The notes: a model not told the origin generated them from the sequence alone. A stretch of 64,000 bases of DNA from Hemibagrus wyckioides (GCF_019097595.1 NC_080723.1:13895511-13959510), one strand, 5' to 3'. Positions 13,901 through 27,951 are shown, counted from the stretch's first letter. Numbers and translations: made by a program.

Positions 13901-14107
13901 TATTACTTTCCCTCTTAGTTCATTGAGACATAATTGCATTCTGACTTCATCTGAACCCTAGCCTGACCCCTGCTCCCCTGTCAGACACACAGGCATGCAT
14001 AAGCCTTTCATAGTGAGAGCAGATCACACAGTGTGAGTATTGCCACTAAAATCAACAAACGCAAATCAGGAAACTGTGGAAAACTTTCTGGGCAAACTCA
14101 CCCCCAA

Positions 14108-14127
14108 AACACACACACACACACACA
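14108..14127. repeat. (AC)n microsatellite
   Basis: A short CA dinucleotide tract. Confidence 0.85.
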
Positions 14128-14954
14128 TTCTCCAGTTAGGCAACCTGTCTGGTTCTTTCTGACTCCTCTTACTGGCAACAGTTAATCAGTTGAAATTTTT
14201 GACCTTACTGCTTTCTTCCCTCTCCGTTTCTTCCTCCTCCCTTTCTCCTTTTCTATGCTCCCTAATTTTGGATATGATGTAATAGGTTTTCCAGTTAAAG
14301 TTAGTAAAAGTACTTTTTTACTATTCACAGTTAACCAACAGGGTTTCCCCCACATCAAACCGCTGTAGACTTTTCTATATAAACGCCATTGGAACAGCTA
14401 TGTGTTCCATCATCCTAGATGACTGCCCTACTGTTGATTTTCACCCTCTCATTCTCTCCGTCTGTTTGTTCTTATTGTGGAAGGCTGTGCAGGGTCCAGC
14501 TTATTTACCAGTGAAGAGTGTACTGACGTCAACTGCATGGCCTGATGTTTGGAATCAAAGTATTTCCCTGTGTCGTGCCTCACTGATATGTCTAAACATA
14601 TAATAAATATTAGGCTTTGACTCTTGGTTGTATATCTATGGCCAATAAAACCGAAAAAATGTGCACAATGTTTTTTTTCTTCACATTTTAGACAGATCCC
14701 ATCTGTAGAGGGAGGCCCTCTTTCAAGGTTTCCCTGAGCCCCATTAGTAACCATTACTAATACTAGGTCTACATTTGTTATGTGCTTACTCATAAATGGG
14801 AAACAATAATTTTCAGACATGTAGCTGGATAGGATATTGAGCAGATCTATTTTAAAAATGGCAAAACTATAATGAGGAAGCAGCACAATGCAAAAAAAGG
14901 AATCAGAATGGAGAAAAATATTTGAGAGGGGAATGGTTGATAGTGTCAGATGGA

Positions 14955-15295
14955 CTAGTTTTGATATTTCACAAACTGCTGAGTTCCTGGAAGTTTGACA
15001 CCCAACAGTATTTATAGTTTACAAATGTTGTGTAAAGCAAACACACCCAGTGACTAGCATTTTTGTTACTGAAAACGCCTTGTGGATTAGAAAGATCAGA
15101 GAAAAATGACCAGACTGGTTTGAGCCTGACAGGAAGGCTATGAACACAAAAATAACCACTCTTTACAACCATGGTGAGCAGAAAAGCATCACACATTTAT
15201 TCTTGAGGCAGCTGAGCTACAACAAAAGAAGATCACATCTGCTTCCACTCCACTCAGCCAAGAACAGGACTCTGAGCAAGAAACGGACCAAGCAA
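14955..15295 (+). mobile_element. Tc1/mariner-like transposase fragment
   Basis: The DNA aligns by eye with the N-terminal helix-turn-helix part of a common fish Tc1-like transposase. Recognisable pieces include AAACTGCTGAGTTCCTGG, GACCAGACTGGTTTGAGCC, ACAGGAAGGCTATGAACAC, ACCACTCTTTACAACCATGG and CAGCCAAGAACAGGACTCTG. Frames are broken, so it is a dead remnant. Related pieces lie at 18944-19020 (+) and 35001-35395 (-). The 75-codon minus-strand frame at 14969-15196 is only the antisense of this remnant. Confidence 0.75.
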
Positions 15296-15368
15296 GGTTT
15301 ATATTCTACATTTAATTAATTTGTAATATTTATTATTTTTTACTTTATATTATTGTATTATGTATTAT

Positions 15369-15370
<2 letters not shown>

Positions 15371-15408
<38 letters not shown>
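15371..15408. repeat. (ATT)n microsatellite
   Basis: An uninterrupted ATT trinucleotide tract. Confidence 0.95.
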
Positions 15409-15571
15409 GTGCATTATATTTTTTTTATCACTCACTATACTGTACTGCTCTTTTTTGATGGCATCATGATTTGCTGAATGTGGACATACATATTTCTTGC
15501 TCACTTGGTCTATTTCTATAGTTGTAACTGAGTAGGAAAGTGTGATTCAGAGTTGAAAAAATACACTGTGT

Positions 15572-15582
15572 TGTGTGTGTGT

Positions 15583-15613
<31 letters not shown>
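15572..15613. repeat. (TG)n(GA)n compound microsatellite
   Basis: A short TG tract runs into a GA tract with one interruption (GATAGA). Confidence 0.9.
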
Positions 15614-18600
15614 GCTTGTACAAAGCATAAAGAGTCATCAATACGGTGACATAAATTACTCTGGGAATATGTTGTGTAGAACTGTCATTAAACTTCTTCT
15701 GTCAGCCCCCTCAGGAAAAGCATCAACTAAAACTACATTAACATTCAAGAACACTGTTTAATGGATTTCTTTTTCACCACTATATATTACACCATTGAAA
15801 TGCCATAGTAGGTGAGTAGGCCAATAAGTATTAGGTGCCTGTTGGGATTCCCACTGTTCAGGGCGGTTTGTAAGTACTGTACCACATTCTTAGAGATTAG
15901 AGTCAGCTGGCTGTGCCGACGTTCAGAACCTTGGGGCCAAGTTAGGAGCTACACATCAATTGCAATGAATGACTCGTTATGTAAGCGCTTATGTGACTGC
16001 AAAAATTATCTAAATGGTGCTGTTGCTACACAACAATAGTGCTCCTGTCAAAACAGCAACAAATGTGTAAATGTACTGTTTCTTAGAAGGCTAAGCTGTT
16101 GAAATGTTCCATATAAGCAGTTTACAGTCACACCTAACAATTTAAATATGGTGCATACTGGAAAAGTTTAGCTAAAGTCAGCCAAAACCACGGCAAATGA
16201 AATGAATAATGACACTGTATGCTTCTTGTGCTAAATTTCACTGATACACTGGAAAGCGAGTCTATTTGTGTTTTTGTAAATGTTCCTAGTTAGTTGTATG
16301 ACTCACTGGGTGATATTTAGGTGTGTTATTCTTTCAAATACCAGTGGAGTTTTACTTCAAACCCAGGCTTTGCTCAGCGTACATAACTGGCTGTTGGACA
16401 TGGTGGCGCAAGTGGCTTTGTGGTGAAGAAACAAATTAAGTTGTTTCCACCCTTACAAAAACCTCAAAACAGTTGTTTGTGAAGATGTCTAGACATAAGA
16501 ATCATCCTGATCATCATTAATCTTGCTAATCACTAATTATCTCATTAAAAAAATCAGATTCATTGAAATGAAATTGCACATGTGATAATGGTTTTCCTTT
16601 GGTCAGATCCACTGGGTTTGAGGCTATAATGTTTGTTTAAAAGCTGAGGCTTTGCCAAGGCCTTCCCGGACATGATAGTCATAGTGGTTGTATTCCCCCT
16701 GACTGTTTTTATGCTAACTTCTCAATGCCTGAGGTCCACTTATTGCCTTTCCTTTTCATTCCAAGGAGCCCACAGAGGTCACTGCCCAATAAATTATAAT
16801 CAGCTTTGGATGAAGGGAAAACGGTGGATTTTATTAATGTTACAATGCAGAAATAATTCATATTTGAAAACAAAACCTTGCTTGTAATACCCTGACCTCT
16901 CGAAATAAAACTATTTAGGTGCAGCGTATGCACATACGGCGAGGACTGTCCATCATCCTTCTTCTCTTCATAGTGAATACCATGAGACATATTGGAGCTT
17001 TCTGTCTAGTCCACTGATTGCCTGCCAAAAATCTGTCCTGCTCATCAGACTCCCACATACAGCTGCTGTAAATGCAACAGGAAAATAAAAACCATCAAAA
17101 CATCAAACATTAAGCTGTATTATTCTCCAAGTGAGGCATAAACTTACTGCAATTTGGTAAAGAAAGTTCGGTGAAAGCAGAAACATTTAAGTAGGCTATT
17201 AAAAACCATAACTGACTGACTTTCCCAACTTCATAGTTCATGAGTGTATTACAATAATGTGTATGTGTTTATGGAGTGTTTGAGGAAATGCCCTGTGACA
17301 TTAGCTTCATTGCTGTGTGTTTAAGAGCCACACAGGGTGAGTGATTAGAAAAGAAAAAAAAAAAGTCCGAATAATAGTGAGTGATGCAAAACGGTACAAT
17401 AATAATGCTAATACACAAGCTGAGTTTTCAATCAGTTTTCTTTGGGAATGATAAGAAGAAAGCTTCAGTGATCTTCATTTCTATGATAATTTCCTGAAAA
17501 GATTTCCCCCTCAAAGCCTGGTGCCATTTAGAAAGACACATTGTGCTCCATTCCACACCGGTTGCCAAGTTGTCCTGAGGTGAAAAAAAAAGCTTTTGAA
17601 CAAAACACATGTACAAAACATCAATAAAGGCTAGAAAAAACAAAACTGAATCATGTCTGCAGCTGTCTCCAAGCTGCAGCAGCAAGCACCATAGTGACTT
17701 TGTGCTTTCCCTGATCCTAAACGCGATATTGAAATATGAAAAATCCGGATGTCTGTAATGCTTGTGCTATTCACCTTGTTTTTCTTTCTGCCTTGTTTTC
17801 GAGAAAAGCTATTAAAGAGATGGGATAACTTGTCACATCATGTGTCTTGTGCTTTTCATGGAGGTCCAGCTTACTTCAATTAAAAGTCGTAAGCGGCTGG
17901 TTTTGATCAAGATCCTTGGCAAACCTAAGGTGATTCTTTTCCTAACAAAAAACAAATGAGACTTTGCACTCTAAACATTGTTTAAGAATAATAGCATGTC
18001 TTCAGGGAGAGTATCTACCTCTCACTCCACTTCCTAATGAGCTTCCTTCCTTTTGGCCTATATAGCAAATATGTCAGATACATGGTTAAAATGAACAAGG
18101 GGTGTGTAAAAAAAACAGCTGTTTGGCTTTCATGAGATAAAGAGGTTAGTCCTCTTTGTCAGAGGGAGGCCAATGGAGGCCAGTGAGGTTTTGTGTTTTT
18201 AGAGGTTTTCCCTCATAGAAAAGACACATACATAATTTGATAACCCACACGGCAGAACTATGCTCGACATTTTTATGGACCAGTCATATGGGAGTAGCAC
18301 ATCATATTTTGTAACCAAGTCACTCTGGGTTCAAATTCCACATCAACTGTATTCACTGACTACACATGTGAAATAGTTATTCAGCCAGACCATATGGCAT
18401 CCGAGAGGAAATGCACTTAATATCTTTTGTATAAATGATCTACTTCAGAGAGGTCGGGCTGTCATGCCATACACATTCATCAGATGTCTGGCTACTTTCA
18501 GTGACTCAATTTTCTCTGAGAAAGTGCGCCGGTCTTTCCTTTTCAAGTATACAGTAATCTCAAGAAGCCATAGAACAAAAATGCAGCAAGGGCACAGACT

Positions 18601-18943
18601 TCTTAGATCTCCTCAGATCTTTTATCTGACCAAAGCATAGATTAAAAGTATCCTTTTTAGCTGTTAGCAACGGTGACTCATCTGAGTTTTTCAGCCAATT
18701 TTCCTTTTATCAGCTTCAAAATGGAGCGAGGAAAAAACATGAACTGTTTTGTGTTGACCTGTAGTTTTATACTACTATGTCTGCACGATGTCAGGTGGTT
18801 GAGACAGTGTTATTCATTTTATCAGTGTTATTGTCAGCTTGGGGTTGTTTATCCAATTGCAACAGACAAACTCGATTAACACAACAGTGACTTTATGGCC
18901 TAAAGGGCTCCAACAGCAAAAAGGTTATGTTGGGTTCAACACT
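15614..18943. other. Non-coding stretch, no gene seen
   Basis: No coding or RNA gene signal is recognised. Short open frames look random and have no domain or splice support. Confidence 0.5.
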
Positions 18944-19020
18944 TGTCAGCCAAGAACAGGAATATGAATCTGCATAAAAACTGGACAGTTGAAAACATCT
19001 TCTGTCTTTTTCTGAACTTC
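18944..19020 (+). mobile_element. Short Tc1-like transposase fragment
   Basis: GTCAGCCAAGAACAGGAAT is followed shortly by AAAACTGGACAGTTGAAAAC. These two phrases occur in this order in the same Tc1-like family seen at 14955-15295 and 35001-35395. It is a small, diverged remnant. Confidence 0.6.
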
Positions 19021-22000
19021 AAGTTTCAGTATTAGAATATCATCTCAGTAAATGACCGGAAATTGAACAATGGCCAAAAGACTAAAACAATAACCATCTG
19101 CATTCATCGGATGGTGTTGACATCTGTTTTAGGTGAATTACACAGAAATCACAATCCTTTTAATACAGTTTTCCCCATTCAAAACCATCGGAAGTAACCG
19201 GACATATAACTGCTTAGCTTTCTTGTCTCACTCTGTTGTTGTATTGTTGCACAAAAGACATAAGCAAATGTCTAGTGTTGATTCCTGATGTGGCATTTAC
19301 ACAATGTGAGGGGGAAAATGAAGAGTCAGTACCAGTAAGGAATAATCAATCAAACAGTGACAGAGACCAAACAATTAGGGGTGCCAAACTAAACTGTGTG
19401 GTACATTACTAAGGGGCAAGAATGCACTGGTGAGCTCAACAATAGTAAACAATCGGATGGACTATAGAAGTGCACAGCAGGGCACAACTGCAGAATGACT
19501 GAGAATGTAAATTTTACAGTTCATGCATGTAGCAGTAAGAAATATATGTGGACAGGGCTTCAATAAAGAGAATAGGACACCGGCTCAACCACATGGTGAA
19601 AAAAAAATGAGGGTAAACCTCACGAAGACCAGACTATAGATGTCTATAGAGTAAATGAAATGCCTTTAGAGGTCCAGGACCATTCGGTTTAAATAAGAGA
19701 TAAGAAATAATAATAAGGAATTCTGAACTAAACTGACCACACATCTGACCAACAAAATATACAGCATTTGCTGTAGGATACTGACCCTGTAGAAAAATTG
19801 CATCTGACTTTCTACATGATATACAGTATACACTGTTACAAATGTTACAGTAGTTCATGTTATGTAGACACAGATCAACTAAGGTTTTGGCTTGGTTGTG
19901 GAAAACAGACAAAATAAAAGGGGGGTTGACACGAGTTTTTCTGCCTGCAGTATGCTTTGACATCACTACATCAAGAAGCCATTGATATATTTTACCTAAA
20001 CAATGTGGAAATGTTTGTCTGTCTGCAATGATCATGTTTTCGTAAGCAGCCAGTTTAACAGACACAGTCAAAATACATTTAGTCTACCCGAACCTCCCCA
20101 GCTAAGTGTGATTTTCTCTCACACACAGTGCCATGTCATGCTTTGAGTTGTTGAATAGCTGTGTACCATAGCAAAATGGACATAATTCTAGCAATTTAGT
20201 TTGCATTCAGATGAAGATGTCAAAAGCATATTGATTAACTCAATTATGTGGGAATGTCTCTGACATATATCAATACGTATATTGATACTGACATAATATA
20301 AACGAATTTGTAAAAAATAAATAAATAAAAAGCAGGATTGAATGATCTGTACATCTGTAAAAAGTTGTTGCATGTACAGTTGATGTGTAATCAAGCAGGT
20401 GTTAAATGCACAATAGTTTCACTAAAGACCGCACTGTACCGAGGGGGAACGGAAAAGGTTGACTTTGCAGGATTGGACTATCAATATCAGCAGACAAGAT
20501 GCAAAATGTATATCTATTAATTTTAATGTCTACAGGCCTTAGACAGTGCTGAGCATTCATAGTTCCAAATATATTGATATGATACTTCAATATTGGTGCT
20601 CTACACAAAAGTATTTTAAATTCTATGTGGTTCACCAATAAAGATGTAAAAGTCTTTCATTTGAAGCTGACATTCTGCAGGTTCACATTATAATAATTGT
20701 TTCACTGCTAATCCAATTCAATGTGCTGGACTCATTAGTTACAGCGGCATGATGTCATTTTCTAATAAAGTATTTAGTATTAACTTGTTATAGTTTTATA
20801 TCGAGAGATTAAGAAACAACATGTGTGGAATGAAAAGAATGACTAAGCTTGACATTGAAAGTAATAGCTGTTATTTTAACCCACAAACCACTAAAGTGTT
20901 TCTGAAGCATATTATTGTGCTGCTATTTATGCGATCACTCCTTGCGTCACTGCAAACGCACTAATGCATTTATATGTTTATTAAAAAATAAACTTTCATT
21001 TGCGTCAGGGTGACTTGCACTACTCGCACACACGTGGATCACCCTTTAGTTTATATCACAAACTACCTGTTAATCACTGAAATGTAAGCATGAGGTCCCA
21101 GGAAGTTAATGCAACATGCGTACAAACAGGGTCAATGACACCTGTGAGGCCCAGGAATCCACATCAATGAGGACCTCGTGCTTACTTCTTAGTGCTTGTG
21201 TATAGTGGGATTTAAAATCTGTATTGACAAGTATGGAATTTATTTATTTCTATTTTTCTCATGATTATGCGATGCTTTATATATGTTTTGATCATTTAAG
21301 ATCAGGTGCATGTGAGTTTTGCCTTCTCATAATGTATACATGCCTGTTCTTGTTGTCTTGTGATGTTTTTGACATTGTTTTTCTCTCATGATACCTTTGT
21401 CATTTTCGATTTCTGAAATATTATACCTGACATTACCTTACTTTTTCAGCCTACGATCTGGATAGACTGTTTAACTGATAGATACCATAAACTCTCAGAT
21501 AAAATAAAATAAAAAGTCAACTGTGCATGTAAAAGGCTACACAATTTCTATTTTAGGTTTTTTAAACTGACTCCACAAACCCCTAGAAATTATTAAGTTT
21601 AGTCTCAAAATTAAAAATATTGAATTGAAATATTGTGCTCAGACACGTGATGCACAAAAAATAATAATAATAAAGAATTGATGCTGCAGACAGAATAAGG
21701 CCTCTTCACCCTGTTGATCTGAACTATCGAATTCTTTTGAAAACTGAGAGCCATTTGAAATGCAGTCCTGCAGCAAGTCCAGTGAAAAGGTAGACTTTGC
21801 AAAGTCTGCCAAGGAATGTGTGTGTCCAGTCCCAAAGGTGTGCTTGTAACTACCCTTTATTAACTGAGTGAATGAGTGAGCAAATGAGGGATTGAGTGAA
21901 TGAGTGAGTAAATGAGAGAGTGAGTGAAAGAGTTAATGAGTCAGTGAGTGAAATTCAAAGTCTATTTGTTGATATGACTATATCTCTTTGTTGGAGAGTA

Positions 22001-24504
22001 TCCAGCCTTTTCACAAAACTTTATGAACCCACTCTCCGACATGACCATCTGCTGGCTGATAGACGTTTAAGCAGGCCAAAATGCATTCTTAGCTCTTTAG
22101 TCACTATTTCAGTAAATGGTGAATGAAAAATAGTTAACAACGAATTTCTTTGAAATAGAATTAGTGACTGAAAATAAGCTGGATGAAGAGGTATTCATAC
22201 TTCATAAATACATGGATGTCACTAGTAGGAGATAAAAATGAGATCGATGTTATTGTATTATTCAATTAATTACTTAATAAAAATCATGCACAGTTCATGT
22301 ACATCCTTATCTTTAGGCCAATTTATAAAACTATAAAAATACTTTTTCTTCGACTAATCCTAGTAATATTTTTAACACTCAAACAACAGATTCCTAAAAA
22401 ATTAAGGATTACTAAATAAACAAATAAATATCAGGTTTAACAAGTTTTTTTTCTTTCTTTTCTATCCTTTCAAAGTAACAACTTTTCGGATTATGTCATT
22501 AGAGAGTTATTATTTTCGAGAAAGTGTCCTAGGGATATCACCCTGAGCCTTACACATTGTCAGCTTCCACTGTATTTGTTGTTCACTTTTTCTGTGAACT
22601 GCTGGCTCCGGAGGAATCTGCCTCTTCTAGTGTTTATTTTGAAAAGCCTCAATGAGGACAAATAATTTAGGGTCAGCTTCAACGTGCTTGTGGCCTTATG
22701 TACTGAATAATAGCAGAGAAACACACTTGCTCCAGTTGCATGGGGCTTGAAAACGTAAACAACTTTCTCTTACAAATGATTAACAACCCGGAATCTGAAG
22801 GAATATTACACATGCTGTTTTTTTTTTTTTAATGACTGTATACTTAAAAATGAAAGAAGTTTAATATTGCATATCTAATGTATACAATTGGACGATTCTT
22901 ATGAAGCAGTGCCTTTTTCATTCTCCAAAACCTCTGTTTAATCCTGTGTGCTCAATATAACTATGAAACGCTCACAACTATCAACAAGTTAAAACTATCA
23001 GAGCCTGCTGTGAGTCTATAGCCCTGAACTCTGATTTAACAAGTCATGATTGCTGCTCTTTTGAGCCACACGCACTGCACACCTGGAAATGATTAGAAAA
23101 CCGAAAAAAAAGAAAGAAAGAAAACACGAAAACAATCAAATGAAAAATCGCAATGCCTATTATTTTACAGATTCACTCACCACTACACAACATGTAATGT
23201 TTTTCACAGCCAGCTCGCCGCTTAGTCAGTGATGCCAGACTGCACTGTGATTAGTTCATATTTTCCTTGGCTTGAATGAAATTAGCTATTGTGAGATGTA
23301 AGCCATGAAAAGTCCATTGTATGTTTTATAGATGCACTAACAGTCACCCCATAAATAGGACATCTGTCTGAACTGTGATCTGTCATACCCTCTACGTTTA
23401 TTATGACTTCTTTAATGAGGCCTACTGATTTTTCGGAAAACACCATAGGCTTTTTCCAACAAATCCCTTTGAGTTCTGAGCATGCATGAGAGTAACAAAA
23501 GTTATTTGTGTTTTTGGAAAACGCTGTGATCTTCCCATTACTCACGAAATTTATTCAAGCTTTTATTTGAAATAGACTCGCATCCCCATGAATGTTATTT
23601 TAACCTTCAGCTTTTATGTAGGCTACCTATTTGAGTGCAGTTTTTTGTGCTGGTAAATTTAGGTCATGTTTGAGTTGGACCTTGTGTGGTCAAAATGATA
23701 AGGATGCACCTGATAACAAATGATCACCGCTTTAAATCCTGCCTTATCATTGAGTCGTGCATTTAGAAACTACAGTGAAAGTAATAGGAAAGGTACACAG
23801 AGGTACATGTGAGAGTGAGGAATTTAAGTCTGGAGCTGCTGGGAGTTTAAGGGGTTAAAATCACAAAAGAAGAGTTTTAGTGATCTTATGAATGAAACAC
23901 TTCACTAGTAAGTTCTGCATCCTGCTGCCCCGTGGTGCTGCTGTGCGTCTAACAAGCGAAGCGCATTAGCATTTGAAGGCTTTCTCTTCATAAACAAACT
24001 CTTGCCCTCTCCCTCAGCATTCCATGGGGATGTTGCTGGTTGCTGGATTCAGAGTGTGTGTGTGTGTGTGTTCTGGGGGGGTTGTCAAGTGTCAGGATAA
24101 GGTTAGGATTAAGCATGCTTCATGGGAAAAGTTCTCTAGGAAGGTTTCGAAGCACTCCCTTACATGATCCTCTCTTTGGGTTATTCACCCAAATACTTAA
24201 AGTGTTTTCACCTAACAACATCTGGTGAGGTTTCCATCATTAACATAAACAGATATTGATTTTTTTTTTCTTTATTGATTTTTAATAAATCTGTTAATCG
24301 GTACTAAATCAAAATAATTTTATTACCAGCTTTTTTCTTCTTTTTTTTTTAAATAAAGGCACTACACATCTCAGACATATTAAACTATACAGCATTGGTA
24401 ATGCTTTATGTAAAATTACATTAAATTAAATCCTTTAAATTAAACATTGCAACAGATTAGTTTACATGAACACATCATGAAATCACTTTACTGAAAGTAA
24501 CATA
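19021..24504. other. Non-coding stretch, no gene seen
   Basis: Several open frames of 60-145 codons occur, including 19634-20071 (-), but none has a recognisable domain, natural codon pattern or splice support. A (GT)n tract lies at about 24055-24071. AT-rich homopolymers occur at 22811-22822, 24261-24270 and 24340-24350. Confidence 0.5.
21862..21952. repeat. Imperfect GAGT/GAAT tandem repeat
   Basis: A degenerate tetranucleotide-based array built of TGAGTGAA, TGAGTGAG and TGAGAGAG words. It explains the Ser/Glu-rich start of the plus-strand frame at 21920. Confidence 0.85.
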
Positions 24505-24785
24505 AAGCCATCCATCCATTCACCCATTATCCGTCCTGCTTATCCTTCAAAGAGTCGTGGGAAACCTGGAGCATACAGTATAAAAAGGGCTCAGGGCACA
24601 AGGTGGGGCACACCCTAAACACAGTGCCAACCCACTGCATGGCACAATCACACACACACATATGCCCATTCACCCAGGACAGACAATTTAACGATGCAAA
24701 TTCCGTGCACACAGGGCGGAGGTGGGAATCAAACACCCAACTCCGGAGGTTTGAGGCAAACATGCTAATCAAAAGCCACAGCCAC
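24505..24785 (+). repeat. Fish dispersed repeat (CCATCCATCCATTCACCC type)
   Basis: The copy begins with CCATCCATCCATTC, then shows CTGCTTATCC, GGGCACAAGGTGGGGCACAC, CACAATCACACACACA, CACAGGGCGGAGGTGGGAAT and ends near AACATGCTAATC. That order is diagnostic of a very common teleost interspersed repeat. The copy is moderately diverged. The open frames on both strands over it are incidental. Confidence 0.8.
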
Positions 24786-24948
24786 ATTAACATACCATCC
24801 TTGCCAAATAAGTCCAAAGTGATCAGTATGAACAGCATCTTAATTATTATGTTTACAAATTTTAATTAGTACCAACCTGGTGACCAGAGTTCGGCAGATT
24901 ATTGACATTTGGGAACATTTTTGTAGTATTAATTTATGTGGACTTACG

Positions 24949-25207
24949 CTCTAAGGCCAAAATGATTGCAGACACCTCACCATCAGAACAATAATTTGCT
25001 CTCTCCCAAAATGTTGGAAGCACTTAATTTTATAGAATGTCTTTGAATGTAGTAGTGTTAAGAATTTCCTTTATTGGAACTAAGAGGTCCAAACTTCTTC
25101 CAGCATGACAATATCCATCTGCATAAAACCATGGTTTGCCAAGGCTGTAGTGGAAGAACCTAAGTGACCTGCACAGTGCCTTGACCACAACCACAATGAA
25201 CACCTTT
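24949..25207 (+). mobile_element. Non-autonomous DNA transposon fragment (GGCCAAAAGTATGTGGACAC family)
   Basis: The left end resembles the terminal motif of a fish DNA transposon family (CTCTAAGGCCAAAATGATTG, then ACACCTCACCATCAGAAC). It is followed by the family's internal phrases: TTGGAACTAAGAGGTCCAAA, CTTCCAGCATGACAATAT, ATGGTTTGCCAAGGCTG and TGGAAGAACC. The copy breaks off at about 25207. The same family is present at 28190-28635 (-) and 38591-38768 (+). Superfamily is probably Tc1/mariner, unverified. Confidence 0.7.
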
Positions 25208-25432
25208 TTTTTAATTAATTGTGTGGATGACTACATGCAAATATCAAGTGGAAATGTTTTTGAGAAGAGCAAAGGTTATTCTAATAGAAAAATTTTTTGA
25301 AAAAATTGCAAAAACATAAATTGTGCAATGGTGTACTAATGCTGAAGTTCATGCTTTGTTTATGTCAATTTAATTTAAAGCAATACCCATTCATTTAACA
25401 CCTGAGTTGATTTGCGAATAACTCAGATCCTC

Positions 25433-25435
25433 TCC

Positions 25436-25476
<41 letters not shown>

Positions 25477-25480
25477 TGTG
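25433..25480. repeat. (CT)n(TG)n compound microsatellite
   Basis: A CT tract passes directly into a TG tract. Confidence 0.95.
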
Positions 25481-25994
25481 CACATGTAGACCCATATGCA
25501 TTCTTTCTTTGAACTTCTCTTCATGAAGGTTTTACCCCAAAACACGCCAAGAGGATTAACCCCCTTACATATGGGACATACAGGACATCATTTTATAAAG
25601 TGACACGTTAACCCTCAATTGGGCTTCATACTATGAAAGGCGTTTACTGATGCAGCCCAATGCAAACTCATTTACCTCTGGCCATGGGCGACATGGAGTG
25701 GAGGCCCTCAGACAGCTAAAGGGACTTTGCATGAGAGAGGATGTATATGACACTACCCGTCCCTGCAGAGTTCCAGCTGAAAAGGACATTTTGGTTTAAT
25801 CCTCATTAAATATGGAAGTTGCTTTCATCTTAGTGAGCAAAAGTGACCCACCGTGAACTTTTGTCCACTTTCTTTCAGACTGAATTCTAGTCTATACCAG
25901 GGCAATTAGAGCAACATTACAATGCCACATCGTTTGAGAGGCTGGTTGCCAAGCCGTCCAAATCTGACTCATCATGAATCTCAATAGGAAGCTT

Positions 25995-26021
25995 AGAGAG
26001 AGAGAGAGAGAGAGAGAGAGA
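25995..26021. repeat. (GA)n microsatellite
   Basis: An uninterrupted AG dinucleotide tract. Confidence 0.95.
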
Positions 26022-27799
26022 AAATGTGCCTCACAACAGTAGCCAAAGAAATACCAGCCTCTCAGTATGCATGAAGGCTCAAAAGCAGTCATTAGATAAG
26101 AAACTGATAGACCGTAAGACAAAAAACAAAATGACTTTAAAGCAGGAAAAGGCTACAGTCTCGTATGCACGTCCTCACAAGCATTATCTACGTTCAGATC
26201 CAAGGAAATGTCTGCACAAACATTAGGAAATGTGTTACTAGCATTGACTCTATTCCTAATGGCTGAGGTAAAATGGCCACTTGTCAGAGAACAATTGGTT
26301 GAAGTGAAAGTGTACTGATGACCTGCAATGCAAGTGCAAATACATACACTATAACATTCACATGTGCACAGCATTCAAGTGTTAAGAGTGCTAATAGTGC
26401 TCAGATTAAGCCAGAACCATGTCCAAGCCATAATGTGCAGGTTTACAGATGGATGATTGTTTTTCAATTGTGTGTGTATGTGTAATGCCATGAAGTTTGT
26501 TTCTCACAATTGTTGTGGAAGTTAAGATGGTAGGTCTGGCCTTCTCAGACATCCCTCCTCTCTCTCTCTCTCCCTCTTCACTGGTTATCTGATACTTGTT
26601 TTTGGGGAGAAAAACAATGAGAGTATTTAGTCAGATGTCACGCAGAGTGTAGTTTGTCTCTTTCGCAATTCAAACCTTTGTTCATTGGGGCTTTCTCTTC
26701 CGTCCCCTGGTAGTTCTGCTTCTCTGACTCAGTGTGTGTTTTCAATTACAAGGCCTCAAATCGCCGTTTTTTTTTTTCTCAACTCAAAAAATCTTGCAAA
26801 CTGGTGTTTCCATATGCATTTGTTACCACATGAATAACATACAGAGAGAGGGGGGGTAGAAAAGAGGAAACAGAGAATGAAGGGTCCCCGGTAAGGATTG
26901 ATGGGTGCACAATGAAGTTGTTGTTTTCATTAGTTCATGTGTGGCTTTCTTGGTTTGATCCTTCGTTCTTGGCTCCGACTATGGCCACTTGTGGCTCACA
27001 CTGTGAGCACAAAGTTTTTTAGGTATCAAAGGAGGACTATCATCCAAAAGACTGTGCTCTCCTCTAGGCATTGCTTTATAGTTTTCTTTGGAAAGCTTGC
27101 TTTCATTTCCACATAATGCTATTTTACTCTCTTACCTGCACCTTTTGGAAGTTTCGGCATGCCAAATCTCATCTAATCGTGCCAAAAAGGATCATGTTTC
27201 TCTGAGATCAAAACTCACACGGCATCAGAATACTTTGGCTATTTAAAAGATAAAGCCACTAAGAATGCATTCTTTAATGCGTTCATTTTTGTCTTAGCCA
27301 AAACAGATAAAACCAGACTAAATCCTGACTTGTAAAATTAGGGGTTACAAAAAATTTTCTATATTTTAATCATTTTGAACCTGATCAGCCCTGGCAGAAG
27401 GTACTCAGTGTGCTTTGTTCAGCATTTGGCTCTTAATAAAGTGTTATAATCTAAGTACAGTGTGCATATCGAAGGTGATGTTAAAGCCAAATGTGGACCA
27501 CGTTCACTTAACAGTATTATGATGTTTAATCTTCTTACTCAAATGAAATATTTCAAGTTGGCAGTCTGTCCAGTAATTTTGTATTGTGGTTTTATTACAA
27601 TGAGCACATGGTTTCACTGCCTTTGTTTTGTTATTTGGTGGATAGAAACTGAACAATATTTTAGACTCTCCAGCTTCCCCTGTGGAAACATATCTCATAT
27701 GAGTGAGGCTATTTTAGGTAGGTTATTCAATGCTCTACAAATTCTGCAAATTATCTAAGAACACTCTGTCCTGGTCAGTGAATAGATAAATATGTTTAA

Positions 27800-27830
27800 A
27801 ACACACACACACAAACACACACACACACAC
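27800..27830. repeat. (AC)n microsatellite
   Basis: A CA tract with one AA interruption. Confidence 0.95.
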
Positions 27831-27878
27831 TAATCCACCAAGCATAATTAACGGAAAATCAGAGCATGAAAGAAAAAA

Positions 27879-27891
27879 TATATTATATATA

Positions 27892-27949
<58 letters not shown>
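27879..27949. repeat. (AT)n microsatellite
   Basis: A long self-complementary TA tract, imperfect at its left end and pure from about 27893. It could extrude as a hairpin or cruciform. Confidence 0.95.

Positions 27950-27951
<2 letters not shown>

Larger units (their letters stand above)
9533..14954. other. Non-coding stretch, no gene seen
   Basis: Open frames here are short, lack recognisable domains and have no supporting splice sites. The stretch holds T-rich runs at 9991-10021 and 10655-10770, a GT tract near 12552-12580 and the small repeats listed separately. The less AT-rich segment 13300-13700 is the part most likely to hold conserved non-coding sequence, but nothing specific is recognised. 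Confidence 0.5.
25208..27878. other. Non-coding stretch with microsatellites, no gene seen
   Basis: No gene is recognised. Simple repeats inside are listed separately. The minus-strand frame at 25892-26122 is partly read from the GA tract. Frames at 27462-27758 and 27504-27698 overlap on opposite strands and look random. Confidence 0.5.

Noticed and set aside
14373..14390. TATATAAAC as a plus-strand promoter
   Set aside because: No recognisable gene follows and no other promoter element accompanies it.
14449..14886. 145-codon minus-strand ORF
   Set aside because: No recognisable domain, no splice signals, random-looking composition, and it overlaps a plus-strand frame.
19634..20071. 145-codon minus-strand ORF
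   Set aside because: No domain or similarity recognised. It has no supporting exon structure in surrounding DNA.
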